The notes beneath the pieces are model-generated. The model ran no database searches. It was not told the DNA's origin and saw only the letters and a program-made list of their open reading frames with translations. 64,000 nt of DNA from Salinisphaera sp963835375 (GTDB lineage: Bacteria; Pseudomonadota; Gammaproteobacteria; Nevskiales; Salinisphaeraceae): NCBI GenBank assembly GCA_963835375.1, contig CAWIGB010000037.1, positions 62,001 through 126,000 on the forward strand, in the 5' to 3' direction. Shown one piece after another: positions 44,672 to 53,499 of the stretch; within the stretch, counting starts at the first letter, position 1; each line of letters starts with the position of its first letter. The position numbers were made by a program, and so were the translations under genes.

Positions 44672-45080
44672 TCTGTTGTTCGCGGCCCTTCTGGCTGCGG
44701 CATTCACCACGGGTTGCAGTCATGCTGATGCAGGCGCCGTGCCCTCACTGACCGGCCAGTACCGGGTGATTGCCGTGTTCGCAGGCGACGCCAGACGCGC
44801 GACCGGCCTGACCAACGCCTTCAAGAGCTCGCCCGGGCTGGCGGAGCGCGACATCGCCTGGTTCGTGCTCGGTCCGGACAAGATCGCGTCGAACATCAAA
44901 ACGGTGCCGGATCGATCCACGTTGGAGAAACTGCACACCGCAGATGGCTTCCAGGCCGTGCTGATCGGCAAGGATGGCACGCTCAAGGCCAGCCAGCTTG
45001 GCGGGCTCGATATTCAAGGCCTGCTCGATGCGATCGACCAGATGCCGATGCGCCAGCAGGAAATGCAGCAACAGCAATGA
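44664..45080 (+). CDS. DUF4174 exported lipoprotein
   Basis: A 138-residue protein with a lipobox TTGC near residue 18. YRVIAVFAGDARRATG, ERDIAWFVLGPD and AVLIGKDGTLKASQLGG match DUF4174, a thioredoxin-like family without obvious Cys pair. The tail MPMRQQEM is typical. Role unknown. Coupled to PhyH (8-base overlap) and DUF2237 (4-base overlap). Confidence 0.85.
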   Translation: MRNLLFAALLAAAFTTGCSHADAGAVPSLTGQYRVIAVFAGDARRATGLTNAFKSSPGLAERDIAWFVLGPDKIASNIKTVPDRSTLEKLHTADGFQAVLIGKDGTLKASQLGGLDIQGLLDAIDQMPMRQQEMQQQQ

Positions 45081-45466
45081 GCATGACCCAACCTGTCTCG
45101 ACGGCCCGCAACGTTCTCGGCGAACCGCTGATCGGCTGTTGCAATGCCCCCATCACCGGTTTTTATCGCGATGGGTTCTGTCACACCGGACCCGAGGACG
45201 TCGGTCGACACGTGGTGTGCGCGGTGATGACCGAGGATTTCCTGCAATTCTCGGCGGCGCGCGGCAACGATCTGGCCACATCGCGACCGGAATTCGATTT
45301 CCCGGGGCTCGATGCCGGCGATCGCTGGTGCCTGTGCGCCGCGCGCTGGGTCGAGGCCTTCGAGGCCGGCGCAGCACCGCGCGTGGCGTTGACCGCAACG
45401 CACGAAGCAGCGCTCGAGATCGTGCCGCTGGCCGATCTCAAGGCCTACGCCATCGATCTGTCATAG
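45077..45466 (+). CDS. DUF2237 protein
   Basis: A 129-residue protein of the DUF2237 family. NVLGEPLIGCCNAPITGFYRDGFC, GPEDVGRHVVCAVMTEDFLQFS and GDRWCLCAARW show its characteristic cysteines, but no activity has been assigned. ATG overlaps the end of the DUF4174 gene as ATGA. Confidence 0.9.
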   Translation: MSMTQPVSTARNVLGEPLIGCCNAPITGFYRDGFCHTGPEDVGRHVVCAVMTEDFLQFSAARGNDLATSRPEFDFPGLDAGDRWCLCAARWVEAFEAGAAPRVALTATHEAALEIVPLADLKAYAIDLS

Positions 45467-45468
45467 AC

Positions 45469-45506
45469 GCCCACGGCGCGCTCGCATGAAACGGTAATAG
45501 GCCCTA
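45469..45506 (-). repeat. MITE-like palindromic repeat, copy D (solo end)
   Basis: A 38-bp match to one terminus of the family: CGCC.ACG.CG.GCTCGCA.GAAACGG.AA.AGGCCCTA. It starts 3 bases after the DUF2237 stop codon and ends 34 bases before the acyltransferase ATG. No second arm is visible. Confidence 0.5.
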
Positions 45507-45540
45507 GGCTGACAGCAACGCCTTTGCATGCAGACGATCC

Positions 45541-46908
45541 ATGTCGATTGTCGATCCCATAAGCCAGATCTTTTTGCGCCTGGAGCGCCGCAACCAGCCG
45601 ATGCACGTCGGCGGTCTGCAGTTGTTCTCCATTCCCGAGCACGCCCCCGCCGACTACGTCCATCAACTGGTCGACCGCGCCCGCGCACAGAACGCGATCC
45701 AGCCGCCTTTCGACAAGCGCCTGAAGTATCGCTTCGGCCAGCCTTTCTGGATCGAAGATCACGATTTCGACATGGAATATCACGTGCGGCATCTGGCGCT
45801 GCCGGAGCCAGGCGCGATCCGCGACCTGCTGGCGCTGGTGTCCATGCTGCATGGTGGGCTGCTCGACCGGGCACGGCCCCTGTGGGAGGTCTATGTCATC
45901 GAAGGCGTGACCGACAACCGTTTCGCGATCTACACCAAGTTCCATCATTCGATGATGGATGGCATCTCGGCCATGCGCGTGCTGCGGCGTTTTCTGTCGA
46001 TCGACCCGGGCACCGAACATTTCCGTGTGCCGTGGCAGCTCCCGCCGCGGGCGCAGGCGCGGCCTCGCCCCTGGTCCGCAGGGCTGGCCATGCTGCAGAG
46101 CGGCTATCGCCAAGCCGCGGCGTTGCCCGGCACGGCGAGATCGCTGTACGCCGCCTGGTACGACGCGCGCCACGACCCGGATTTCACGGGCCCAGCCGAG
46201 GCGCCGGCCTGCATCCTCAATCGATCGGTCAGCGGTTCGCGGCGCTTCGCGGCCCAGGGTTACTCGATGACGCGCATCCGCCGGGTCGCCGAGGCCTTCG
46301 GTGCCACCGTCAACGATGTCGTGCTTGCCCTGTGCTCGAGCGCGCTGCGGCGTTACCTGAGCGACCAGGATGCCCTGCCCCGGGCCCCGCTGATCGCCAT
46401 GCTTCCAGTCTCGCTCCGGGACGACGACGATGACGGCGCCGGCAACCGCGTCGCCCTGATCTATGCCAACCTGGCCACCGACGTCGCCGACCCGGCCGAG
46501 CGGCTGGCCGCGATCAAGCGCAGCGTGGATTACTGGAAACGGCGTTACAAGCGCATGTCGGCCGAACAGATCATGGCCATGGTGGCCGCGATGTCGGCGC
46601 CCGCGGGGCTCAATCTGTTGTCCGGTCTCGCCCCGAGCCATCAATCGTTCAACGTGGTGATCTCGAACGTGCCGGGGCCGGAGGACACGTTGTATTTCGG
46701 CGACGCCGAGATGCTCGGCATGTATCCGATGTCGATCGTACTTGACGGGCAGGCACTCAACATCAGCCTGGTGAGCTATCGCGATACGCTGGAATTCGGC
46801 CTGATGGCCTGTCGTCGCGCGGTGCCGTCGGTGCAGAATCTTCTGAAATATCTGGACGACGCGCTGGACGAACTGGAACAGACGGCCGATCTGCCCGCGG
46901 ATTCGTGA
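45541..46908 (+). CDS. Wax ester synthase/diacylglycerol acyltransferase
   Basis: A 455-residue WS/DGAT-family enzyme that esterifies fatty-acyl-CoA to fatty alcohol or diacylglycerol, making neutral storage lipids at the inner membrane. The catalytic HHxxxDG is KFHHSMMDG (about residues 140-146). A second conserved segment is TVNDVVLALCSSALRRYL, and NVVISNVPGPED marks the C-terminal domain. Common in marine hydrocarbon-degrading gammaproteobacteria. Start ATG at 45541. Confidence 0.9.
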   Translation: MSIVDPISQIFLRLERRNQPMHVGGLQLFSIPEHAPADYVHQLVDRARAQNAIQPPFDKRLKYRFGQPFWIEDHDFDMEYHVRHLALPEPGAIRDLLALVSMLHGGLLDRARPLWEVYVIEGVTDNRFAIYTKFHHSMMDGISAMRVLRRFLSIDPGTEHFRVPWQLPPRAQARPRPWSAGLAMLQSGYRQAAALPGTARSLYAAWYDARHDPDFTGPAEAPACILNRSVSGSRRFAAQGYSMTRIRRVAEAFGATVNDVVLALCSSALRRYLSDQDALPRAPLIAMLPVSLRDDDDDGAGNRVALIYANLATDVADPAERLAAIKRSVDYWKRRYKRMSAEQIMAMVAAMSAPAGLNLLSGLAPSHQSFNVVISNVPGPEDTLYFGDAEMLGMYPMSIVLDGQALNISLVSYRDTLEFGLMACRRAVPSVQNLLKYLDDALDELEQTADLPADS

Positions 46909-46958
46909 AGTCCGGCAGGACGCGCCCGCCGAGCCCAGGCGCTGCGTGGACCGGAGAC

Positions 46959-47273
46959 ATGACCGGCCAATGTGAGCTTTGCGGACGAAAAGGCGTGCGC
47001 ACCACGCGGCATCATCTGATCCCGCGGCGCACGCACCGACTCAAGCGCATCCGCAAGCGCTTCGATCGTGACGACCGTCTCGGCCGCATCCTGCATGTCT
47101 GCCGGCCCTGCCACAGCCACATTCACGCGGTGCTGGGCGAAAAGGAACTGGCCGAGAGCTACAACACGAAGGCCGATCTGCTCGACCATCCCGAGATCGC
47201 ACAGTTTGCCGGCTGGCTCGCGGACAAGCCGGCAGGGTTCCGGCCGACCATCCGGCGGCCGAAGGAACGCTGA
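46959..47273 (+). CDS. HNH nuclease-like zinc protein
   Basis: A 104-residue protein with an HNH-type fold: CELCGRKGV zinc knuckle, RHHLIPRR (the HH pair), and VCRPCHSHIHAVLGEKEL (second CxxC plus His). A C-terminal helix AESYNTKADLLDHPEI follows. Family members are small nucleases or DNA-binding proteins of unknown target. GGAG is 5 bases before the ATG at 46959. The longer frame from 46905 overlaps the WS/DGAT end by 4 bases. Confidence 0.75.
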   Translation: MTGQCELCGRKGVRTTRHHLIPRRTHRLKRIRKRFDRDDRLGRILHVCRPCHSHIHAVLGEKELAESYNTKADLLDHPEIAQFAGWLADKPAGFRPTIRRPKER

Positions 47274-47423
47274 GCCCCGGAGGTTCGGAAACAGCGCCCG
47301 CTGGCGCCGCACGATGTACCGCGCTCCGCTCCGATCCCGATGACCGGCCCAGACCGCATGTGGATGTTTACTCATGCAGGTGGCAGACGTCGCGCATCGC
47401 ACCGTCGGGCTATGCCGGCGCCG

Positions 47424-48560
47424 TCATTCACCATTCAGCGGCTTGAACTCAATACGGCGCCCCTCCCGGGAGTACAGGCGTACTCGGGATCTTTCAAACA
47501 GGAACCATTTCGCCTTGTCGGGTTCAACCAGATCGTAGTCGGCCGGCGACAGCATCTTGAACTCGTCTCCTCGCGCGGTGACACAGTCCAGAAACCAGCG
47601 CCCGCCGCCGGCCAAGGCCGCGGCCTTAACTTGCCCCTGGATGGCACCCGGGGTGGCCCGATCCACGATACGAATCTCTTCCGGCCGTATGCCGACCCTC
47701 GCTGCGCCATTCTCGATCACGCCGTTCGAGCTCGTGGCCCGAATGCACAACGGCTCGGACAGAACAGAACATTCGACACGGGCGCGTGACGTGCCCTTGT
47801 TTTCCGTGCGTTCCACAGCCGCGTCGATGAAGTTCATCCCTGGCGAGCCCAGGAAATATCCACCGAACGCGCTTTCGGGATTGTCATAGACTTCCACGGG
47901 ATTGGCGCTCTCCACGATGTTGCCCGACTGCAGGAGAATGATCTTGTCGGCCAGCGTCATGGCTTCGGTCTGATCGTGGGTCACGTACAGGATCGTCTGA
48001 CCGATTTCCTGCGAGAGCTGCTTGATGCCGCGCTGTATCTCGATCTTGGCGTCGACCGCGACATTGGTGACGGGCTCATCAAAGATGACGACTTTCGGAC
48101 GTCGTACCACGGCGCGTCCGACGGCCACTTTCTGCCGGGATTCGTTATCCAGGCCATCCACGACCTGATCCGCCTTGGCGGTCAGGTTCAGGATCGACAG
48201 CAGCTGATTGATCCATTCGCGTCTTTCGCCGGACGACAACTTCCCGCGGCCGCCCTGAACCAGCGGCAATTCCAGGTTCTCGTAAACGGTCAGGCCCCGA
48301 TAGACCACCGGATACTGAAACACCATCCCGATGTCCCGCCGGCCGACGGAAAGCGACGTGACGTCTTCACCGTCAAACAGCACGCGTCCGCCATCGGGCG
48401 TTTCCAGCCCGGCGATGATGCGCAGCAGGGTCGTCTTGCCACAGCCGGACGGGCCGAGCAGGCACGTCAGCGACGACTCCTCGAACGCTGCACTGATGGC
48501 ATTGGCCGCGACCACCGCCCCATAGCGCTTGGTGATGGACTCCAGTTCAATCTTGCTCAT
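47424..48560 (-). CDS. glpT: Glycerol-type ABC transporter ATPase (degenerate signature)
   Basis: A 378-residue ATPase of the UgpC/MalK group with a C-terminal regulatory TOBE-like domain. Walker A is GPSGCGKTT, Walker B VVIFDEP with the catalytic Glu, and the H-loop His is in LYVTHDQTEAM. The signature, normally LSGGQ, is DNESRQ. With its partner this makes one canonical and one degenerate ATP site. Its start overlaps the partner's stop by 4 bases. The name glpT follows rhizobial glycerol transporters and is tentative. Confidence 0.8.
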   Translation of the reverse strand: MSKIELESITKRYGAVVAANAISAAFEESSLTCLLGPSGCGKTTLLRIIAGLETPDGGRVLFDGEDVTSLSVGRRDIGMVFQYPVVYRGLTVYENLELPLVQGGRGKLSSGERREWINQLLSILNLTAKADQVVDGLDNESRQKVAVGRAVVRRPKVVIFDEPVTNVAVDAKIEIQRGIKQLSQEIGQTILYVTHDQTEAMTLADKIILLQSGNIVESANPVEVYDNPESAFGGYFLGSPGMNFIDAAVERTENKGTSRARVECSVLSEPLCIRATSSNGVIENGAARVGIRPEEIRIVDRATPGAIQGQVKAAALAGGGRWFLDCVTARGDEFKMLSPADYDLVEPDKAKWFLFERSRVRLYSREGRRIEFKPLNGE

Positions 48561-49675
48561 TGGTCACTTGCCCGAAACGTACAGTCCAGAATGCTTCCCG
48601 AGTCGATATCGTAGGCACGAATCATGGCCGGTCGAACCCACATCCGAACCGTGTCTCGCAGATCGCGATGCGTTCTGACGCGGGCGCTCGGCAAACAGGC
48701 GACGAGCTTGCCCGCCGCGGTTTGTAGATGAATGACCGAATCGACACCGATGTCCTCGATCAGCCGCACCTCGGCCGAAAATTGCACCGCGTCCGTCGGC
48801 GCATTGTCGTAGCCGACGTGCTCCGGCCGGATCATCAACCGGATGCGATCGCTCGTATGCGGCGCCGAGCTGGGATCATCGATCTGCAACTCGAATAGAT
48901 CACACGAAACCCGGCGTCCCTCGTCGGTAAGCGGTGCCTCGATGAAATTCGCCCGAGGCAGACCGAGCACCCGCGCCATGGCATCCGATTTCGGCGATTT
49001 GTAGGCATCGACCGCGGGCGCATTCTCCTGAACCCGACCGTCGGCGAGCACCGCCACGTTATCGCCGAGCATGAGCGGTTCCAGCGGGTCCCCGGTCAGA
49101 TACAGAAAGGTCGCTCCGATCTGCTTCTGCAGAAGACGCAGATCGAGGGCCAGCTGCTCTCGCAGCTTGAAATCAAGCCCGACCAAGGGATCATCAAGTA
49201 CGTACAGGGCACATTGCTTGACCAGCCCACGCGCGATCGCCACGCGTTGTTTCTGGCCACCCGAAATCTGATCGACTCGATTGTCGAGCAGACTGTCGAT
49301 ACCCAGCATCTCGGCCATATGGCGCACCTGGGCGACGATATCGCTTTTCTTCTGCCGCGCTCGAAGCAAGGGATAGGCGATGTTCTTGTACACCGACATA
49401 TTCGGGAACAAGGCAAACGACTGCGGCACGTAGCCGATGTTGCGGCTGGCAGGCTTGAGCCCGGTTATATCCTGATCGGCGATGCGCACCGTGCCGGCAT
49501 CGGGCTGTTCCAGGCCGCAGATGATGCGTGCCAGCGTGGTTTTTCCGGTCGAAGGCAAGCCGCAGACCACCAGGAGCTGTGCCTCGCCGGCGGACACGTT
49601 GATATCGTCGAGAACCCGTTCGCGGCCGAAGCTCTTGCTCACCCCGCTAACTGAAAGACTTTTACGTTCAGTCAT
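48557..49675 (-). CDS. glpS: Glycerol-type ABC transporter ATPase (degenerate Walker B/H-loop)
   Basis: A 372-residue ATPase. Walker A is GLPSTGKTT, the signature is ISGGQKQRVAIARGL, and the C-terminal domain is TOBE-like. In Walker B the catalytic Glu is replaced: LYVLDDPLVGLD has Asp-Asp. In the H-loop LYLTGDPLEPLM the His is replaced by Gly. Its own ATP site should be weak, while its intact signature completes the partner's site. Coupled to glpT by ATGA and located 7 bases after the DUF2160 gene. Confidence 0.8.
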   Translation of the reverse strand: MTERKSLSVSGVSKSFGRERVLDDINVSAGEAQLLVVCGLPSTGKTTLARIICGLEQPDAGTVRIADQDITGLKPASRNIGYVPQSFALFPNMSVYKNIAYPLLRARQKKSDIVAQVRHMAEMLGIDSLLDNRVDQISGGQKQRVAIARGLVKQCALYVLDDPLVGLDFKLREQLALDLRLLQKQIGATFLYLTGDPLEPLMLGDNVAVLADGRVQENAPAVDAYKSPKSDAMARVLGLPRANFIEAPLTDEGRRVSCDLFELQIDDPSSAPHTSDRIRLMIRPEHVGYDNAPTDAVQFSAEVRLIEDIGVDSVIHLQTAAGKLVACLPSARVRTHRDLRDTVRMWVRPAMIRAYDIDSGSILDCTFRASDQ

Positions 49676-49682
49676 GAAACAC

Positions 49683-49985
49683 CTAACGTCCGAGCATGGT
49701 CAGTAACGGCGCACTCAGAATGCTGATCCCCACCACGCCGCCGGTAATGAGCCAGGTGATGATCAGCCCCTTGACGATGCCGGCGAAGCTCGACTCCTCG
49801 GGAAGATTGTTGAAGGTGAACCCCAGCAACACGGTCACCATCGCCAGCAGAATGCCGATGTCGTAGACGAGCTGGCTGGCGCGCTGGGCGATCAACACAA
49901 GCGAGGCCAGAAGCAGGATTGCCAGGCATGTCTTGGCGCCCTTTATGAATCGCGAAGAAGCTGACGTGGACGTCGTTCCGGTCAT
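49683..49985 (-). CDS. DUF2160 membrane protein
   Basis: A 100-residue protein with two or three hydrophobic helices and the conserved FNNLPEESSFAGIVKGLIITW. DUF2160 genes are found almost only inside glycerol-type ABC operons, between permease and ATPase genes. The function is unknown. Start overlaps the upstream permease stop by 4 bases. Confidence 0.88.
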   Translation of the reverse strand: MTGTTSTSASSRFIKGAKTCLAILLLASLVLIAQRASQLVYDIGILLAMVTVLLGFTFNNLPEESSFAGIVKGLIITWLITGGVVGISILSAPLLTMLGR

Positions 49986-50845
49986 ACCTCACCTCGCACG
50001 GTGCCGAAGGTCATGCCGACCAGAAGATACTTCTGGAAGAAGAAGATCATGACGATGACCGGCATCATGTAGATGGTCGTCGTGGCCGCCATGAAGGTCC
50101 AGTCGACGCTGCCGCCGGAATACATGCCGGTGGCCAGCAGGCCGGGAATATTCTGCGTCGAGGAGCCGCCGACGATGTAGTTCACGAGGAATTCGTTCCA
50201 GACGAAAATGACATTGAAGATGAATGCCGCAATTAGCGCCGGACGCACCTGCGGCAGGATGATGCCGAACATGATCTGCAGATGATTGGCGCCACAGATC
50301 AATGCGGTTTCGTCAAAGCGTTGCGATACACCGTCGAGAAACCCTTTCAGGATCCACAGCGAGAACGGAATCGAATACATCGTGTAGAACAGGGTCAGGC
50401 CGAGATAACTCCCTTTCCAGTGAAACTGCACGAACATCAGAAACAGTGGGATGATCACGGCCGCGGCCGGCACCATGCGCATGCTCAACAGCAGAAACAT
50501 CAGAAAGTCGGAGCCCTTTGGCTTGAAACGCGAAATCGCGTAGGCCGCCGTGAACGAGACGACCACGGCCAGTACCACCGAAACCACCGAAAGAATCACG
50601 CTGTTGATCAATGCCGGTATGAATTCGGGGCGGTTGAGTGCGTGGACGATATTGTCGAATGTCGGGCTGAAGAACACGGTGGGTACGCTGGACAGCATCT
50701 GGTCGGTCGACTTGAGCGACGACAACAGAATCCAGAGCACGGGCAGAAAGAAGATCAGCGCGATCGCCCAGAGACTGGCGTAATACAGCGCTCGTTTCAG
50801 GCGGCCACGTTTGTGGGCTCGTTGCGCGTCATGGGTTATGGCCAT
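49982..50845 (-). CDS. glpQ: Glycerol-type ABC transporter permease
   Basis: A 287-residue permease with about six helices. The EAA loop is LWILKGFLDGVSQRFDETALICGA, and the family start LWILLSSLKSTDQMLSSVPTVFF is typical. It pairs with the second permease to form the channel. The upstream permease stops only 2 bases before its ATG. Confidence 0.88.
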   Translation of the reverse strand: MAITHDAQRAHKRGRLKRALYYASLWAIALIFFLPVLWILLSSLKSTDQMLSSVPTVFFSPTFDNIVHALNRPEFIPALINSVILSVVSVVLAVVVSFTAAYAISRFKPKGSDFLMFLLLSMRMVPAAAVIIPLFLMFVQFHWKGSYLGLTLFYTMYSIPFSLWILKGFLDGVSQRFDETALICGANHLQIMFGIILPQVRPALIAAFIFNVIFVWNEFLVNYIVGGSSTQNIPGLLATGMYSGGSVDWTFMAATTTIYMMPVIVMIFFFQKYLLVGMTFGTVRGEV

Positions 50846-50847
50846 GC

Positions 50848-51780
50848 CTATCCCTCCACCCGTTTGAGACTGAGCACATACAGATAGAGCGAGGTGAATC
50901 CGATGGCGATGATCAGGGCCACCACGCCCATCGTGGATGCATTACCCATGTCGAGGGAATTGAACCCGAGTCGATAGATCCGCATCCCCAGGAGTTCCGT
51001 CGACGCCCCGGGGCCGCCGTGGGTGAGCAGCAGCACGACGTCGGTCGTCTTGAAGGCATCGATCGTGCGCAGCAGCAGACCGAGCATCAGAATGAACTTG
51101 GCGTGGGGGAAGATGACTCGTCGCAATGTGGCGAACCATCCGAGCCGATCGACCTTGGCCGCTTCCAGCTCTGCCTGCGGCACCGACGCCAGGGCCGCGA
51201 GCGTGATCAGCGTCATGAACGGGGTCCACATCCAGACATCGACCAGCAGCACGACCACCTGGGCGGACATCTGATGAGAAATAAAATCCACGCGCTCGCC
51301 GGTGATCAATTGCGCGATGTAGCTGATGACGCCGAAATTCGGGTTGAGCATCAGCTTGAAAAAGACGCCTACCGACGCCGGAGTGAGAAGCATCGGCGTG
51401 AACAGCATGGTCAGCGCCACACGCCGACCCGGCAAGCCTTTGCTACCCCAGAAGAACAGCCCGAGCAGCGAGCCGATCAGGCCTGACAGCGACACCGTCA
51501 GGAGCATGAAGATGAATGTTCGACTGAAAGCCGACCAGTCGGAGAGGTCGGCCAGCAGCGACATGTAATTGTCGATCCCGGCATACATCGGCGGGTTGCC
51601 GGTGGTCAGGGTGTAGTTATAGAAACTCAGCCCCACCATCCATATCAACGGGATGACGTTGAAGATAGCGAAGAATATCAGCGCTGGCGCGAGCAGCCCC
51701 CAGACAAAGCCATGATGACTCAAGAATTCCGAGAGAGACCGCCGGCCACCGCCTACGGGTCGGGTCGAATTGGCACTCAT
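50848..51780 (-). CDS. glpP: Glycerol-type ABC transporter permease
   Basis: A 310-residue permease with about six helices, an EAA-type loop around LASVPQAELEAAKVDRLGWFATLR and the periplasmic YNYTLTTGNPPMYAGIDNYMSLL. ATG 51780 is selected because a longer frame adds a non-conserved tail. The upstream substrate-binding protein gene ends 96 bases before. Confidence 0.88.
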   Translation of the reverse strand: MSANSTRPVGGGRRSLSEFLSHHGFVWGLLAPALIFFAIFNVIPLIWMVGLSFYNYTLTTGNPPMYAGIDNYMSLLADLSDWSAFSRTFIFMLLTVSLSGLIGSLLGLFFWGSKGLPGRRVALTMLFTPMLLTPASVGVFFKLMLNPNFGVISYIAQLITGERVDFISHQMSAQVVVLLVDVWMWTPFMTLITLAALASVPQAELEAAKVDRLGWFATLRRVIFPHAKFILMLGLLLRTIDAFKTTDVVLLLTHGGPGASTELLGMRIYRLGFNSLDMGNASTMGVVALIIAIGFTSLYLYVLSLKRVEG

Positions 51781-51875
51781 GATCAAGCGTTTCTTTTGCA
51801 GACAGGTCGGCGAAATCACGACCGGCCCGGCGCCCGGCCCGGTCGGTCCGGAGCGCCTGCCGATCGTGGCCCGTA

Positions 51876-53366
51876 TTAGCTCAGACTAGGAGCCGATCCC
51901 TTCGGCGCCTGCTTCGTTTCGCCCGCGTCATGCAGGATCTTCTGCTGGTGATAAGCGACATAGTCCAGGACCTTCATCGGATCCTTGGCGTTGCCGGCCG
52001 CATAGGCGGTGAAGGCTTCCTGCTGGACATCGAGCATCTTGGCGTAGTTCGGATCGTGCCAGAAGTCCTTGGTTCGACCGTTGGCCAACATGTATTTGTA
52101 GGCACGGAACCACGGCTGGATATCGTCGAAACCATCGGACTCCAGCACCGACTTCACACAGGGATTACCCCCGCGCTTGGCGAACTCCAGCTGAGTGTCC
52201 TTCGCATACCAGTACTTCAGGAAATCAATGACGGCCGCCAGCTGCTCCTTGCTGTTGAATGCATTGATCACCCACGGCTGACCACCCAGAGTGTAGGTTC
52301 GCTTCTTTTCGCCGTTGACATCGAACGCCGGCGGCGGCACCACCATGACCTTGCCCCGGAGATCGTCCGGAATCATCGTCGGCCCCATCGCGGCCCACTG
52401 GATGCAGGAAAAGACCTTGCCCTTGGTGAACAGGTCGGCCAGTTCCGGAATGCCGACCTGATTGGAGCCGGGCGGGCAGTATTTCTGCAGGGCCACGAAC
52501 TCTTCCAGCGACTTCGCGTTTTCCTGGCTGTTGAGAATGCCCTGCACGTTCCGCGTCTTCGGGTTCCAGATATGCTGGCCCTTGGAGAACACGAACGGGT
52601 AGTAGTAGCACGAGAAATTATCGTAGGTCTTGGCGTATTGCAGCCCGATGCCATACAGATTCTTGTCCGGCCGCGTGAAGAACGCCATCACGTCCTTGTA
52701 GTCGCCCCAGGTCAGTGCCTCGAACTCTTCGTAGGTCTGCGGCAGCTTCTTGTTGTACTTCTTCTGGAAGGCGTCTTTTTCCTTCGGGTCTTCGAGCATG
52801 TCCTTGCGGACATACATCACCATGACATCGCCTTCCTGCGGCAGGCCGTAGATACTCTTTTCGCCCTGCGGATAGGCCATGTAGCCGTCGGTCACGATAT
52901 CCGAATACCAGTCGATATTCAGATCCGGGTTCTTGTCGATGATGTCGTTGAGTTTGAGGATCCATCCCGGGGTCGCGAACGCGCCCAGCCATTGCGAATC
53001 ACTGATGAGCAGATTGTATTCAGCCGAGTGCGTCGCCAGCGAGGTCGCCGCTTTCTGGAAAAGCTGTTCGAACGGCGCCTGGGCGCTGGAGAAATGCACC
53101 TTGTAGCCGAGCTTCTTCTGGGCATAAGGCGCAAACATCGTGTTGCCGATCTTGGTCGACATCGCACTCGGCGGCCAACCGGCCAAGCCGAGAATCTCGA
53201 CGTTGATATTCGCGCCCTTGAGCGATTCGGCCATCGCCAGGGCGCTGCTGCCCAGGAACGGCAGCGATGCCGCGCCGAGCCCTGCCATTTTCAGCAGTTT
53301 GCGTCGGCTCATACCCGTGGTTGACAGCTGATCATCCGCAGCGTGGTTGTTGTCGAACTCTTTCAT
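51876..53366 (-). CDS. glpV: Glycerol-type ABC transporter substrate-binding protein
   Basis: A 496-residue periplasmic receptor. The N-terminus has a Tat-like motif SRRKLLKMAG followed by a hydrophobic stretch ending ALAMA, so folded export is possible. The rest is an extracellular solute-binding family 1 domain; LGGQPWVINAFNSKEQLAAV and GLPQEGDVMVMYVRKD are recognisable. ATG 53366 has GGAGGG upstream. First gene of the operon. The ligand is inferred as glycerol from the DUF2160 operon context. Confidence 0.88.
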   Translation of the reverse strand: MKEFDNNHAADDQLSTTGMSRRKLLKMAGLGAASLPFLGSSALAMAESLKGANINVEILGLAGWPPSAMSTKIGNTMFAPYAQKKLGYKVHFSSAQAPFEQLFQKAATSLATHSAEYNLLISDSQWLGAFATPGWILKLNDIIDKNPDLNIDWYSDIVTDGYMAYPQGEKSIYGLPQEGDVMVMYVRKDMLEDPKEKDAFQKKYNKKLPQTYEEFEALTWGDYKDVMAFFTRPDKNLYGIGLQYAKTYDNFSCYYYPFVFSKGQHIWNPKTRNVQGILNSQENAKSLEEFVALQKYCPPGSNQVGIPELADLFTKGKVFSCIQWAAMGPTMIPDDLRGKVMVVPPPAFDVNGEKKRTYTLGGQPWVINAFNSKEQLAAVIDFLKYWYAKDTQLEFAKRGGNPCVKSVLESDGFDDIQPWFRAYKYMLANGRTKDFWHDPNYAKMLDVQQEAFTAYAAGNAKDPMKVLDYVAYHQQKILHDAGETKQAPKGSAPSLS

Positions 53367-53433
53367 CTCTTCCCTCCGTTTTCTCGCAGTTGCAGCCAAT
53401 GCAACGACTCGATTATCTGGTTTCGTCTCTATG

Positions 53434-53453
53434 GATCGCTTGTCGAAGCGATC
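53434..53453. promoter_or_regulatory. Inverted repeat upstream of the transporter operon
   Basis: GATCGCTT-GTCG-AAGCGATC lies between the DeoR regulator gene end (53500) and the receptor start (53366). It may be an operator for the regulator or a small hairpin in the leader; position favours an operator. Confidence 0.4.
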
Positions 53454-53499
53454 AAGCGATATCAATCTCATAGTTCAAGGCGGCGTATGCGACGACGCG

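Noticed and set aside
51930..53324. 464-residue plus-strand open frame
   Set aside because: Antisense shadow of the substrate-binding protein gene, without family motifs.
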